A stretch of 10,020 bases of DNA from Planctomycetota bacterium (GTDB lineage Bacteria; Planctomycetota; SBBH01; JACQRN01). How positions within the stretch are numbered: the first letter of the stretch is position 1; the number at the start of each line of letters is the position of its first letter. A program made the position numbers and the translations under genes. This document shows, piece after piece, positions 1 through 5,217 of this stretch. The notes below the pieces were generated by a model that saw only the letters and a list, made by a program, of their open reading frames with translations, made no database searches and was not told the DNA's origin. Where the stretch lies: assembly GCA_016206515.1 (NCBI GenBank), contig JACQRN010000018.1, positions 1 to 10,020 of the forward strand. Reading direction: 5' to 3'.

Positions 1-350
1 CCTTTGCGGGCGCCGTCCGCGACCGCCTTGATCCGTCCGTGATAGGGATACCCCCCGCGGTCGAAGACGACCTTGGAGATCCCCGCCTTCTGCGCGCGCT
101 CGGCCAGGATGACCCCAAGTTCCTCGGCGCCGATCCGGTTGGCACGAGGGTGCTTGGCGCGGAATTCCTTCTCGAGGGAGGAGGCGGCCACGAGGGTACG
201 CCCCTCCCAGTCGTTGACCACCTGACAAAGAAGATTGCGGTTGGAGCGGTGGACCGACAGGCGCGGGCGCTGGGAGGTCCCGACCACCCTACGCCGCACG
301 CGCAGGTGCCGCCGCTGCAACTGTCCTGCCTTCCATCGGCTCCGGTTCAT
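1..350 (-). CDS. rplR: 50S ribosomal protein L18 (uL18), 3' end cut by window edge
   Basis: L18 binds 5S rRNA together with L5 and anchors the central protuberance of the 50S subunit. The ATG at 350-348 opens a frame with no stop down to base 1, giving 116 codons. The family is usually about 117-122 residues, so only a handful of C-terminal residues are missing. The translation begins MNRSRWKAGQLQRRHLRVRR and continues with the diagnostic TSQRPRLSVHRSNRNLLCQV segment, the 5S-contacting strand of L18. It ends with KVVFDRGGYPYHGRIKAVADGAR, which corresponds to the family's FDRGGYxYHGRVKALADxAR signature. The basic N-terminus is typical. A G/A-rich stretch (GGGGAAAAGGGGG) lies just upstream as a loose ribosome binding site. 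The gene follows rplF by 23 nt, the widest gap in the window. Identification is secure; only the C-terminus is unseen. Confidence 0.96.
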   Translation of the reverse strand, partial: MNRSRWKAGQLQRRHLRVRRRVVGTSQRPRLSVHRSNRNLLCQVVNDWEGRTLVAASSLEKEFRAKHPRANRIGAEELGVILAERAQKAGISKVVFDRGGYPYHGRIKAVADGARK

Positions 351-373
351 CGACGCCCCCTTTTCCCCACGTG

Positions 374-928
374 CTACGCCGAGCCCGCCACGAAGGTCTT
401 CCCGACCTTCCGGCGGACGACCTCGCCCTCGTAGCGGATCCCCTTCCCCTTGTACGGCTCGGGCGGCCGCACGGCACGCACCTGCGCGGCGAACTGCCCG
501 ACCTGCTGCTTGTCGCAGCCGACGATCGAGATGTGCGTCGCGTCCGGCACCTCCACCTTGAGTCCGGCCGGAAGGGCGACCTCGCGCGGCTTGCTGTACC
601 CCACGGACAGCGACAGGGCATTCCCCTGCTTGGCCGCGCGGTACCCGACCCCGACGAGCTCCAGCTTCTTCTGGTACCCCTTCGTAACCCCCTCCACCAT
701 GTTGGCCAGGAGCGCGCGGGTGAGCCCGTGCAACGCGCGAGCCAGCTTGACGTCCGAGGAGCGCGTGACGGCCAGGACCCGGCCTTTCGCGTCCCATGCG
801 ACGGCGACCTCGGGGCGGAACGTGGCCTGGAGCGATCCGAGCGGGCCCTTCACGGATACGAGCCCCCCCTTCACCGAGATCTCGACCTTCTCGGGGACCG
901 CGATCGGCTTCCGTCCGATCCTGCTCAT
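374..928 (-). CDS. rplF: 50S ribosomal protein L6 (uL6)
   Basis: L6 binds 23S rRNA near the factor-binding (GTPase-associated) region of the 50S subunit. The ATG at 928 gives 184 residues, slightly above the usual 175-180. The N-terminus MSRIGRKPIAVPEKVEI is the classic L6 start. The second half holds the conserved KLELVGVGYRA strand and the GxGIRYEGEVVRRKVGKTF signature near the C-terminus. The gene ends FVAGSA with TAG. The start follows the rpsH stop by only 2 nt (TAG-AC-ATG). Its ribosome binding site, GGAGG at 939-943, lies inside the last codons of rpsH, 10 nt before the ATG, which suggests translational coupling. An in-frame upward extension to 979 would overlap rpsH and lose the family N-terminus, so it was not used. 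Confidence 0.98.
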   Translation of the reverse strand: MSRIGRKPIAVPEKVEISVKGGLVSVKGPLGSLQATFRPEVAVAWDAKGRVLAVTRSSDVKLARALHGLTRALLANMVEGVTKGYQKKLELVGVGYRAAKQGNALSLSVGYSKPREVALPAGLKVEVPDATHISIVGCDKQQVGQFAAQVRAVRPPEPYKGKGIRYEGEVVRRKVGKTFVAGSA

Positions 929-930
929 GT

Positions 931-1326
931 CTACCAAACCTCCGCCAGGACCTCGCCGCCGACACGCTGCTCGCGGCATTCCCGGTCGCTCAGGACGCCT
1001 CGGGGGGTCGATAGGATCGTCGCGCCGATCCCGGCCAGCACCGGCTTGAGTTCCGATACCCCCCGGTAGACGCGCCGGCCCGGGCGGCTGATCCGCCGCA
1101 GGCGCCGGAGGATCTCCTCGCCCTCCGGTCCGTACTTGAGATAGATGCGCAGCTCGGGACGGTTGCCGTCCTCGACGCGCCGGACATCGCGCAGGTACCC
1201 CTCGCGCCTCAGCGCCTGTGCGATCCCTTCCTTGACGACCGAGAAACGGACCTGCACCACGTCGCGCCGGACGCGCAGGGCGTTGCGAATGCGCGTCAGA
1301 AGGTCGGCAATCGGATCGGTCATCAT
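931..1326 (-). CDS. rpsH: 30S ribosomal protein S8 (uS8)
   Basis: S8 is a primary binder of 16S rRNA helix 21 and is needed for assembly of the central domain of the 30S subunit. In E. coli it also represses its own operon. The frame gives 131 residues, the normal family length. The N-terminus contains the hallmark TDPIADLLTRIRNA. The C-terminal half has the IGATILSTPRGVLSDRECR and GGEVLAEVW segments, matching the family's STxxGVMTDRxAR and GGEVLxYVW ending. Two adjacent ATG codons (1326 and 1323) are both plausible starts; the first is given. Upstream is only a run of seven G (GGTAGGGGGGGCC), a weak or atypical ribosome binding site, so translation may depend on coupling to rpsN, whose stop lies 13 nt away. 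Confidence 0.98.
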   Translation of the reverse strand: MMTDPIADLLTRIRNALRVRRDVVQVRFSVVKEGIAQALRREGYLRDVRRVEDGNRPELRIYLKYGPEGEEILRRLRRISRPGRRVYRGVSELKPVLAGIGATILSTPRGVLSDRECREQRVGGEVLAEVW

Positions 1327-1339
1327 CGAACGGCCCCCC

Positions 1340-1525
1340 CTACCACGACGCCTTCCGCATCCCCGGGATCTCGCAACGCAGCGCCATCATGCGCAGGCAG
1401 ATCCGGCAAAGTTGGAACTTCCGGTACGTTCCACGCGACCGGCCACAGATCTGGCAGCGGTAGTAGCCGCGCACCTTGAACTTCGGCTTCTGCCGCGCCT
1501 TATTGACCAGACACTTCTTGGCCAT
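1340..1525 (-). CDS. rpsN: 30S ribosomal protein S14, zinc-binding type (uS14 type Z)
   Basis: S14 sits in the 30S head next to S3, S10 and S19. The 61-residue product is the short C+ (zinc-ribbon) form rather than the roughly 100-residue zinc-free form. Cysteines at 24, 27, 40 and 43 form the CQIC...CRIC ribbon, and the protein ends with the family signature EIPGMRKASW. Two further cysteines, C5 (MAKKCLVNK, usually Ala) and C51 (usually Gly or Lys in KGEIPG), are extra and not expected to bind zinc. The ATG at 1525 lies 26 nt inside the end of rplE. It has a good ribosome binding site, AAAGGAG at 1530-1536, with a short 4-nt spacer. The gene is sometimes called rpsZ. Identification is secure. 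Confidence 0.97.
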   Translation of the reverse strand: MAKKCLVNKARQKPKFKVRGYYRCQICGRSRGTYRKFQLCRICLRMMALRCEIPGMRKASW

Positions 1526-2195
1526 CCCGCTCCTTTCGGAAGGGCATCCCGAACCCCTGCAACAGGGCGAACCCCTCCTCGTCCGTCCGGGCGGTCGTCA
1601 CGAACGTGACGTCCATCCCCTGAACCGCCTCGACCGTGTCGGGGCGGACCTCCACGAAAACCGTCTGCTCCGAGATCCCCATCGTATAGTTCCCGCGCCC
1701 GTCGAAGGACTTCGGGTTGAGCCCGCGAAAGTCCCGGACGCGCGGGATCGCCACGGAGATCAGCCGGTCGAGGAACTCGTACATCCGCGTGCGGCGCAGC
1801 GTCACGCGGCACCCGACCGGCTGCCCCGCCCGCAGGTGGAACTGGCTGACCGCCTTGCGCGCGCGGCGTAGCGTCGGTCGCTGTCCGGTCAGGGCCGCGA
1901 GATTCCCCATCGCGGAGGACTGCTGCTTCTCGTTGTCCTTGGCCTTCCCCATCCCCATATTGATGACGATCTTCTCCAGCCGCGGCACCGCGAGACGGTT
2001 CTTGTAGCCGAAGCGCTGCGAGAGCGCCGGTGCCACCTGCTCGCGGTAGCGCACCGCGAGGCGCGGCACCGGGGGAGGGGGACCCTTCACCTTCGGGGTT
2101 GCATCGGCCACACCCTCCTTCGGAGGGGGCGGGGCGCTCTTCTCCTTCCTTCTCCTCTCCGGCTTCTCCTGCTTCCCTTGCGTCGTTTGTGCCAT
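1500..2195 (-). CDS. rplE: 50S ribosomal protein L5 (uL5) with N- and C-terminal extensions
   Basis: L5 binds 5S rRNA in the central protuberance and contacts S13 and the P-site tRNA. The ATG at 2195 gives 231 residues; the family is usually about 180. The core starts near residue 44 (PRLAVRYREQVAPAL) and holds VPRLEKIVINMGMG, RKAVSQFHLRAGQPVGCRVTLR, RVRDFRGLNPKSFDGRGNY and GMPFRK, all L5 hallmarks. Residues 1-43 are an extension rich in Lys, Glu and Pro, including PPPP runs. About 12 residues after the usual FPFRK ending extend the C-terminus into rpsN. The ATG comes 2 nt after the rplX stop (TAG-CC-ATG), with only a weak GGAG upstream. A GTG near 2066 could begin a family-length protein, but it has no good ribosome binding site and would leave about 130 nt unused in an otherwise gapless operon. 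The long form is therefore preferred. Confidence 0.95.
   Translation of the reverse strand: MAQTTQGKQEKPERRRKEKSAPPPPKEGVADATPKVKGPPPPVPRLAVRYREQVAPALSQRFGYKNRLAVPRLEKIVINMGMGKAKDNEKQQSSAMGNLAALTGQRPTLRRARKAVSQFHLRAGQPVGCRVTLRRTRMYEFLDRLISVAIPRVRDFRGLNPKSFDGRGNYTMGISEQTVFVEVRPDTVEAVQGMDVTFVTTARTDEEGFALLQGFGMPFRKERDGQEVSGQ
1530..1536 (-). promoter_or_regulatory. Ribosome binding site of rpsN, inside rplE
   Basis: AAAGGAG on the minus strand, 4 nt before the rpsN ATG at 1525. It lies within the extra C-terminal codons of rplE, so ribosomes finishing L5 pass over the S14 start site and the two genes are probably coupled. Confidence 0.75.
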
Positions 2196-2197
2196 GG

Positions 2198-2512
2198 CTA
2201 TCCGAGCTCCGTCTTGCACCGGCGGCAGACTCGCACGCGCTTCCCCTCGGCGTTCGGGATCCGGCCGACGCGGGTTGGCCGCGCGCAACCGGGACAGACC
2301 AGCATCACCTTGTCCAGGCGGATCGGCGCCTCCTTCTGAAGACGCCCGCCCCCCTGCGGGTTGCGCTGCGACCTGCGCATATGCCGTGTGATCCGGTGGA
2401 CCCCCTCGATCACCAGTGTCCCCGCCTCGCGGTCGACGGACAGGACCCTGCCGCGCTTCCCCTTGTCGTTGCCGGAGATCACCATCACCGTGTCCTGAGA
2501 GCGGATACGCAT
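2198..2512 (-). CDS. rplX: 50S ribosomal protein L24 (uL24) with a four-cysteine motif
   Basis: L24 is an assembly-initiating protein that binds the 5' domain of 23S rRNA near the tunnel exit. The ATG at 2512 gives 104 residues, the normal length. The N-terminus MRIRSQDTVMVISGNDKGKR is the KOW motif. EGVHRITRHMR and NPQGGG follow, then a C-terminal CPGC...CRRC arrangement (Cys 73, 76, 96 and 99) that could form a zinc ribbon, a feature known in many bacterial L24 proteins. A TTG at 2527 also opens this frame. The ATG is chosen because a perfect AGGAGG sits 6 nt before it and the family begins with M-x-I-x-x-x-D-x-V. The gene starts 11 nt after the rplN stop and ends 2 nt before rplE. Confidence 0.97.
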   Translation of the reverse strand: MRIRSQDTVMVISGNDKGKRGRVLSVDREAGTLVIEGVHRITRHMRRSQRNPQGGGRLQKEAPIRLDKVMLVCPGCARPTRVGRIPNAEGKRVRVCRRCKTELG

Positions 2513-2518
2513 CCGAAA

Positions 2519-2524
2519 CCTCCT
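2519..2524 (-). promoter_or_regulatory. Ribosome binding site that fixes the rplX start
   Basis: AGGAGG lies 6 nt before the ATG at 2512. Its first A is the last base of the rplN stop codon (TGAGGAGG), so terminating and initiating ribosomes share the site. Its position rules out the TTG at 2527, which lies upstream of it. Confidence 0.85.
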
Positions 2525-2892
2525 CAAACCACCTCGGCCGCGAGCGACACGATCTTCATGAAGTTGCGATCGCGCAACTCCCGGGCGACCGCGCCGAAGA
2601 TGCGTGTCCCGCGGGGGTTCCTGTCGTTGTCGATGAGCACGATCGCGTTCCGGTCGAACCGGACGTACGAGCCGTCGCGGCGGCGGAGCCCCCGTCGGCT
2701 CCGGACGATCACCCCGCGGACGACCTCCCCCTGCTTCACGGCGCCCCCGGGGGTCGCCTTCTTGACCGAGGCGACGACGACATCACCAATGTTCGCGATC
2801 CGGGAGGTCCCCCGCCCCAGCACCCGGATCGCCCAGCATTCGCGGGCGCCCGTGTTGTCCGCCACGTCCAGTTTCGTGCGCATCTGGATCAT
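2524..2892 (-). CDS. rplN: 50S ribosomal protein L14 (uL14)
   Basis: L14 lies at the subunit interface, forming intersubunit bridges with 16S rRNA and contacting L19; the RsfS silencing factor docks on it. The 122-residue product has the exact family length. The sequence starts MIQMRTKLDVADNTGAREC, the standard L14 opening. It then shows the NIGDVVVASVKKATPGG segment, VKQGEVVRGVIVR, and the C-terminal signature GTRIFGAVARELRDRNFMKI, ending SLAAEVV. The start overlaps the rpsQ stop as ATGA. In E. coli this junction is the S10/spc operon boundary and carries a promoter; here no space exists for one. Identification is secure. Confidence 0.98.
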   Translation of the reverse strand: MIQMRTKLDVADNTGARECWAIRVLGRGTSRIANIGDVVVASVKKATPGGAVKQGEVVRGVIVRSRRGLRRRDGSYVRFDRNAIVLIDNDRNPRGTRIFGAVARELRDRNFMKIVSLAAEVV

Positions 2893-3167
2893 GACGTCAC
2901 CTCCGCTTGTACGGCGGCGCGCACGACACGCAGCAGGCGCCAGGTCTTCGTTTTCGACAGGCGCCGGCAGGCCACCAGCTCCACGATGTCCCCGACCTTC
3001 GCCTCCCCCTTCTCATCGTGTGCCATCAGCGTGGTCGAGCGCCGCAGGTACTTCCTGAACTGGGGATGCTGTATGACGCGTTCCTGCTCGACCTTGACCG
3101 TCTTGGCCATTCGGGTCGATACGACGCGCCCCGTGACCAGCTTTCGATTGCCTCGCGGAGCGCTCAT
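2889..3167 (-). CDS. rpsQ: 30S ribosomal protein S17 (uS17)
   Basis: S17 is a primary 16S rRNA binder in the 5' domain of the 30S subunit, with an OB fold. The product is 92 residues, compared with 80-90 usually. It shows KLVTGRVVSTRMAKTVKVEQ at the N-terminus, the family's G-x-V-x-S-x-K-M-x-K-T pattern, followed by HPQFRKYLRRSTTLMAHDE. The conserved KVGDIVELVACRRLSKTKTW closes the fold, matching the family's GDxVxIxEcRPLSKTKxW. The gene is joined at both ends by ATGA overlaps, with rpmC upstream and rplN downstream, so it is likely translated by re-initiating ribosomes. Confidence 0.98.
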   Translation of the reverse strand: MSAPRGNRKLVTGRVVSTRMAKTVKVEQERVIQHPQFRKYLRRSTTLMAHDEKGEAKVGDIVELVACRRLSKTKTWRLLRVVRAAVQAEVTS

Positions 3168-3433
3168 GCTGTCCCCTTCCCGGCCGCCGGGGCCGCCATC
3201 CTCGCGCGCTCCCCCTGCACCGTCAGGATCCGGGCGATGGAGCGGCGGACGACCCTGCGCCGCGATGTGTTCTGGAGGTTCCCGGAGGCGCGCTGGAAGC
3301 GGAGGTTATAGTGTTCCTCGCGTAGCGCGTGGAGGTCCTGGGCGAGTTCCGCCTCCGCCTTCGCGCGCAAGGCGAGCGCCCCGCGGGTCTGGGCCTTCCC
3401 CTTCGCCGCCTTTGCCGTTGTCTTGCGTGCCAT
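3164..3433 (-). CDS. rpmC: 50S ribosomal protein L29 (uL29) with basic N-terminal extension
   Basis: L29 is a small two-helix protein at the polypeptide exit site, beside L23, where trigger factor and SRP dock. The product is 89 residues; the family is usually 60-70. The core runs from about residue 19 to 75, including the diagnostic LREEHYNLRFQRASGNLQN, followed by VVRRSIARILTV. The extra residues are an N-terminal Lys/Ala/Thr-rich stretch (about 1-18) and an Ala/Gly-rich tail (about 78-89). The ATG at 3433 follows the rplP stop by 8 nt. A GGGAG overlapping that stop (TAAGGGAG) serves as a close-spaced ribosome binding site. No other ATG in the frame would give a shorter form with an intact core. 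Confidence 0.95.
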   Translation of the reverse strand: MARKTTAKAAKGKAQTRGALALRAKAEAELAQDLHALREEHYNLRFQRASGNLQNTSRRRVVRRSIARILTVQGERARMAAPAAGKGTA

Positions 3434-3441
3434 GGGCTCCC

Positions 3442-3861
3442 TTACGCGATGACCGTCCCGCGCTTCACGAACCGGCTGCGCAGCGAGAGTTTATGCGCCA
3501 CGCGCGTGAAGGAGGTCCGCGCCACCTCCTCCGTGACGCCTCCGAGTTCGAACATCATCACACCGGGTTTCACCTCCGCGACCCAGAACTCCGGCTCTCC
3601 CTTGCCCGTCCCCATCCGCGTCTCCGCGGGCTTCTTCGTCACCGGCTTGTGGGGGAAGATCCGGATCGTGAGACGTCCCACGCTGCCGGTGTGGTGCATC
3701 ACCGCGACGCGCCCCGCCTCGATCTCCCGCGCCGTGATCCACCCCGGCTCGAGCGCCTGCAGGCCGTAGTCGCCGAAGGAGAGCCGGTCCCCGCGCGACG
3801 CACGGCCGCGGATGCGGCCTCGGTGCGACTTCCGGAACTTAACCCGCTTAGGCATGAGCAC
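3442..3861 (-). CDS. rplP: 50S ribosomal protein L16 (uL16), GTG start
   Basis: L16 helps shape the A site and peptidyl transferase centre and joins the 50S subunit late in assembly. The frame from GTG at 3861 gives 139 residues, the normal length. It begins MLMPKRVKFRKSHRGRIRG, which matches the conserved family start. The middle holds GDYGLQALEPGWITAREIEA, and the later signature is RIFPHKPVTKKPAETRMG followed by GKGEPEFWVA. The Arg of TRMGTGKG corresponds to the arginine hydroxylated in E. coli L16. The ATG at 3855 would drop two residues. GTG is preferred because AAGGAGG lies 9 nt before it and 15 nt before the ATG, and because the ML-MPKR start is usual. The gene overlaps the end of rpsC by 14 nt. 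Confidence 0.98.
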   Translation of the reverse strand: MLMPKRVKFRKSHRGRIRGRASRGDRLSFGDYGLQALEPGWITAREIEAGRVAVMHHTGSVGRLTIRIFPHKPVTKKPAETRMGTGKGEPEFWVAEVKPGVMMFELGGVTEEVARTSFTRVAHKLSLRSRFVKRGTVIA

Positions 3862-4540
3862 GTTCGGGTTCCTCCTTGGATTCCACGACCGCTTCCGGCC
3901 GGACGCCGCGGGTTGGCGTCACCCGGCCCTTGTAGATCCACACCTTGATCCCGATGACCCCCGCGGTGGTGACGATGAAATGCGGACCGTAGTCGATGCG
4001 CGCGGTGAGCGTGTGGAGCGGGACGGCGCCCGACGCCGTCTGCTCGGTCCGGGCGATCTCGTTGCCGCCGAGGCGCCCGGAGATCCGGATCTTGATCCCG
4101 AGGGCACCGGCCTGGATGACCGTTTCGATCGCCCGCTTGATGACGCGGCGGAACGGCGCGCGCTTCATCAGCTGTTCCCCGATCCCGTGCGCCACGAGCT
4201 GCGCGCACACCTCCGGCGCCTCGATCTCGATGACCTTCAGGTCGATCACCCCGCGAACGAACTGCGTGAGGTCCGCGCGGAGGCGGTCGAGCTCCACCCC
4301 CTTGCGCCCGATCAGGATCCCCGGTCGCGCGCAATGGACGAAGACGGTCGTCTTGTCCTTCGTCCGTTCGATCTCGACACGCGCGATCCCGGCAAAGCTA
4401 TGGGACTTCAGGATCTGGCTGCGGATCTTGAAGTCCTCCACCAGGAGCCGTCCGAAGTTCCGCTTGTCCGCGTACCAGCGGCTGCGCCAGGGCTCGATGA
4501 TCCCGAGCCGGAACCCCAATGGATGCGTCTTCTGTCCCAT
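3848..4540 (-). CDS. rpsC: 30S ribosomal protein S3 (uS3)
   Basis: S3 sits at the mRNA entry channel of the 30S head and contributes to helicase activity and decoding accuracy. The ATG at 4540 gives 230 residues, the usual size. The N-terminus MGQKTHPLGFRLGI is diagnostic. A type-II KH domain follows, with its GXXG loop seen as ILIGRKGVELDRLR. The C-terminal domain shows GALGIKIRISGRLGGNEIAR, VPLHTLTARIDYG and GVIGIKVWIYKGR. The last residues are a short Glu/Arg tail. Its ribosome binding site, GAGGAG at 4546-4551, encodes the last two glutamates of L22, 5 nt before the ATG. The frame stays open far upstream, to 5497, but that part runs through rplV, rpsS and rplB in a different frame and is not coding. 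Confidence 0.98.
   Translation of the reverse strand: MGQKTHPLGFRLGIIEPWRSRWYADKRNFGRLLVEDFKIRSQILKSHSFAGIARVEIERTKDKTTVFVHCARPGILIGRKGVELDRLRADLTQFVRGVIDLKVIEIEAPEVCAQLVAHGIGEQLMKRAPFRRVIKRAIETVIQAGALGIKIRISGRLGGNEIARTEQTASGAVPLHTLTARIDYGPHFIVTTAGVIGIKVWIYKGRVTPTRGVRPEAVVESKEEPERAHA
3871..3877 (-). promoter_or_regulatory. Ribosome binding site that favours the rplP GTG start
   Basis: AAGGAGG, inside the 3' end of rpsC, 9 nt before the GTG at 3861 and 15 nt before the ATG at 3855. The spacing supports GTG as the start of L16. Confidence 0.8.
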
Positions 4541-4542
4541 GC

Positions 4543-4905
4543 CTACTCCTCGCCCGCCGCGCCGAGCGCGGTGGCGCGCGGCGCGACATCCACCGTCAGG
4601 TGGCTCATGCGCTTCAGGATCGGGAACGGGCGTCCCCGGTACCCCATCCCCATGCGCTTCATCGTCGGCCCGTTGTCGACGAAGATCCGGCGCACGTAGA
4701 GGGTGTCCACATCCACCGTGGGGTCGGCCTGCTCCGCATTGTGCTGCGCCGAGCGCAGGAGGCGCGTCACCATCCGGGTGGCTCGCTTCCGGGTCCCCGC
4801 TAAAAGAACGTACGCCTCCGGGAGCCCCTTGCCCCGGACTAGGTCCGCCACGAGACGGGCCTTGCGGGCGGTGATCGAAGCGAACCGGTGCGTCGCGCGG
4901 GCCAT
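4543..4905 (-). CDS. rplV: 50S ribosomal protein L22 (uL22)
   Basis: L22 contacts all 23S rRNA domains and, with L4, forms the constriction of the peptide exit tunnel through an extended hairpin. The product is 120 residues, against about 110-115 usually. It begins MARATHRFASITARKARLVA and continues DLVRGKGLPEA, matching the family's KxRLVADLIRGK pattern. The segment RSAQHNAEQ and the IFVDNGPTMKR strand follow, and then the hairpin tip, which here reads MGMGYRGRPFPI (residues about 85-96). That is the same length as in E. coli but with unusual content. KRMSHLTVDV closes the fold, and an Ala/Gly/Glu tail follows. The ATG at 4905 comes 3 nt after the rpsS stop. Confidence 0.97.
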   Translation of the reverse strand: MARATHRFASITARKARLVADLVRGKGLPEAYVLLAGTRKRATRMVTRLLRSAQHNAEQADPTVDVDTLYVRRIFVDNGPTMKRMGMGYRGRPFPILKRMSHLTVDVAPRATALGAAGEE

Positions 4906-4908
4906 GGC

Positions 4909-5217
4909 CTACTTGGCGGGCGGCGGCGGTGAAGGCGCCGCGCCCTCCTCCTTCTTCTTCGTCCCGCCGTGCGCCCGGAACAGGCGCGTCGGCGCGAACT
5001 CGCCGAGCTTGTGCCCGACCATGTCCTCGGTCACGAACACCTTCAGGAACGTCTTCCCGTTGTGGACATTGAACGTGTGGTTCACGAAGTCCGGTGGGAT
5101 CGTGCTGCGCCGCGCCCACGTCTGGATCGGCTCCCGCGCGCCGGATTCCTTCTGACGGGAGACCTTGATCAGGAGCTTCGGCTCGACAAATGGAGCCTTC
5201 CGTAGAGAACGTCCCAT
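4909..5217 (-). CDS. rpsS: 30S ribosomal protein S19 (uS19) with Pro-rich tail
   Basis: S19 forms a complex with S13 in the 30S head and contributes to bridges with the 50S subunit. The product is 102 residues; the family usually has 88-95. It starts MGRSLRKAPFVEPKLLIKV, followed by IQTWARRSTIPPDFVNHTF, and carries the diagnostic FVTEDMVGHKLGEFAPTR. After residue 84 there is a tail with KKKEE and then a run of prolines (PSPPPPAK) not found in the E. coli protein. The ATG at 5217 directly abuts the rplB stop (TAGATG, no gap). A GAAGG/AAGGTGG stretch in the last rplB codons is the likely ribosome binding site. The NHTFNVHNGKTF stretch reads more like planctomycete or verrucomicrobial S19 than proteobacterial, from memory only. 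Confidence 0.97.
   Translation of the reverse strand: MGRSLRKAPFVEPKLLIKVSRQKESGAREPIQTWARRSTIPPDFVNHTFNVHNGKTFLKVFVTEDMVGHKLGEFAPTRLFRAHGGTKKKEEGAAPSPPPPAK

Noticed and set aside
351..373. Possible terminator or promoter between rplF and rplR
   Set aside because: The 23-nt gap contains only G/A-rich ribosome-binding sequence, with no inverted repeat or T-run on the transcribed strand.
1334..1340. Run of G on the coding strand before rpsH as a slippage or regulatory site
   Set aside because: Short G-runs are frequent in this GC-rich sequence. It lies between genes and no downstream frame depends on slippage; at most it is a weak ribosome binding site.
2513..2527. TTG at 2527 as the start of rplX
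   Set aside because: It lies upstream of the AGGAGG that serves the ATG at 2512, and it adds five residues not found in the family.
2416..3948. A 510-codon open frame on the plus strand, antisense to rplX through rpsC
   Set aside because: It is a high-GC shadow opposite seven well-conserved ribosomal genes. Its translation is Arg/Pro/Ser-rich with no domain, and third-position GC bias makes such antisense frames common.
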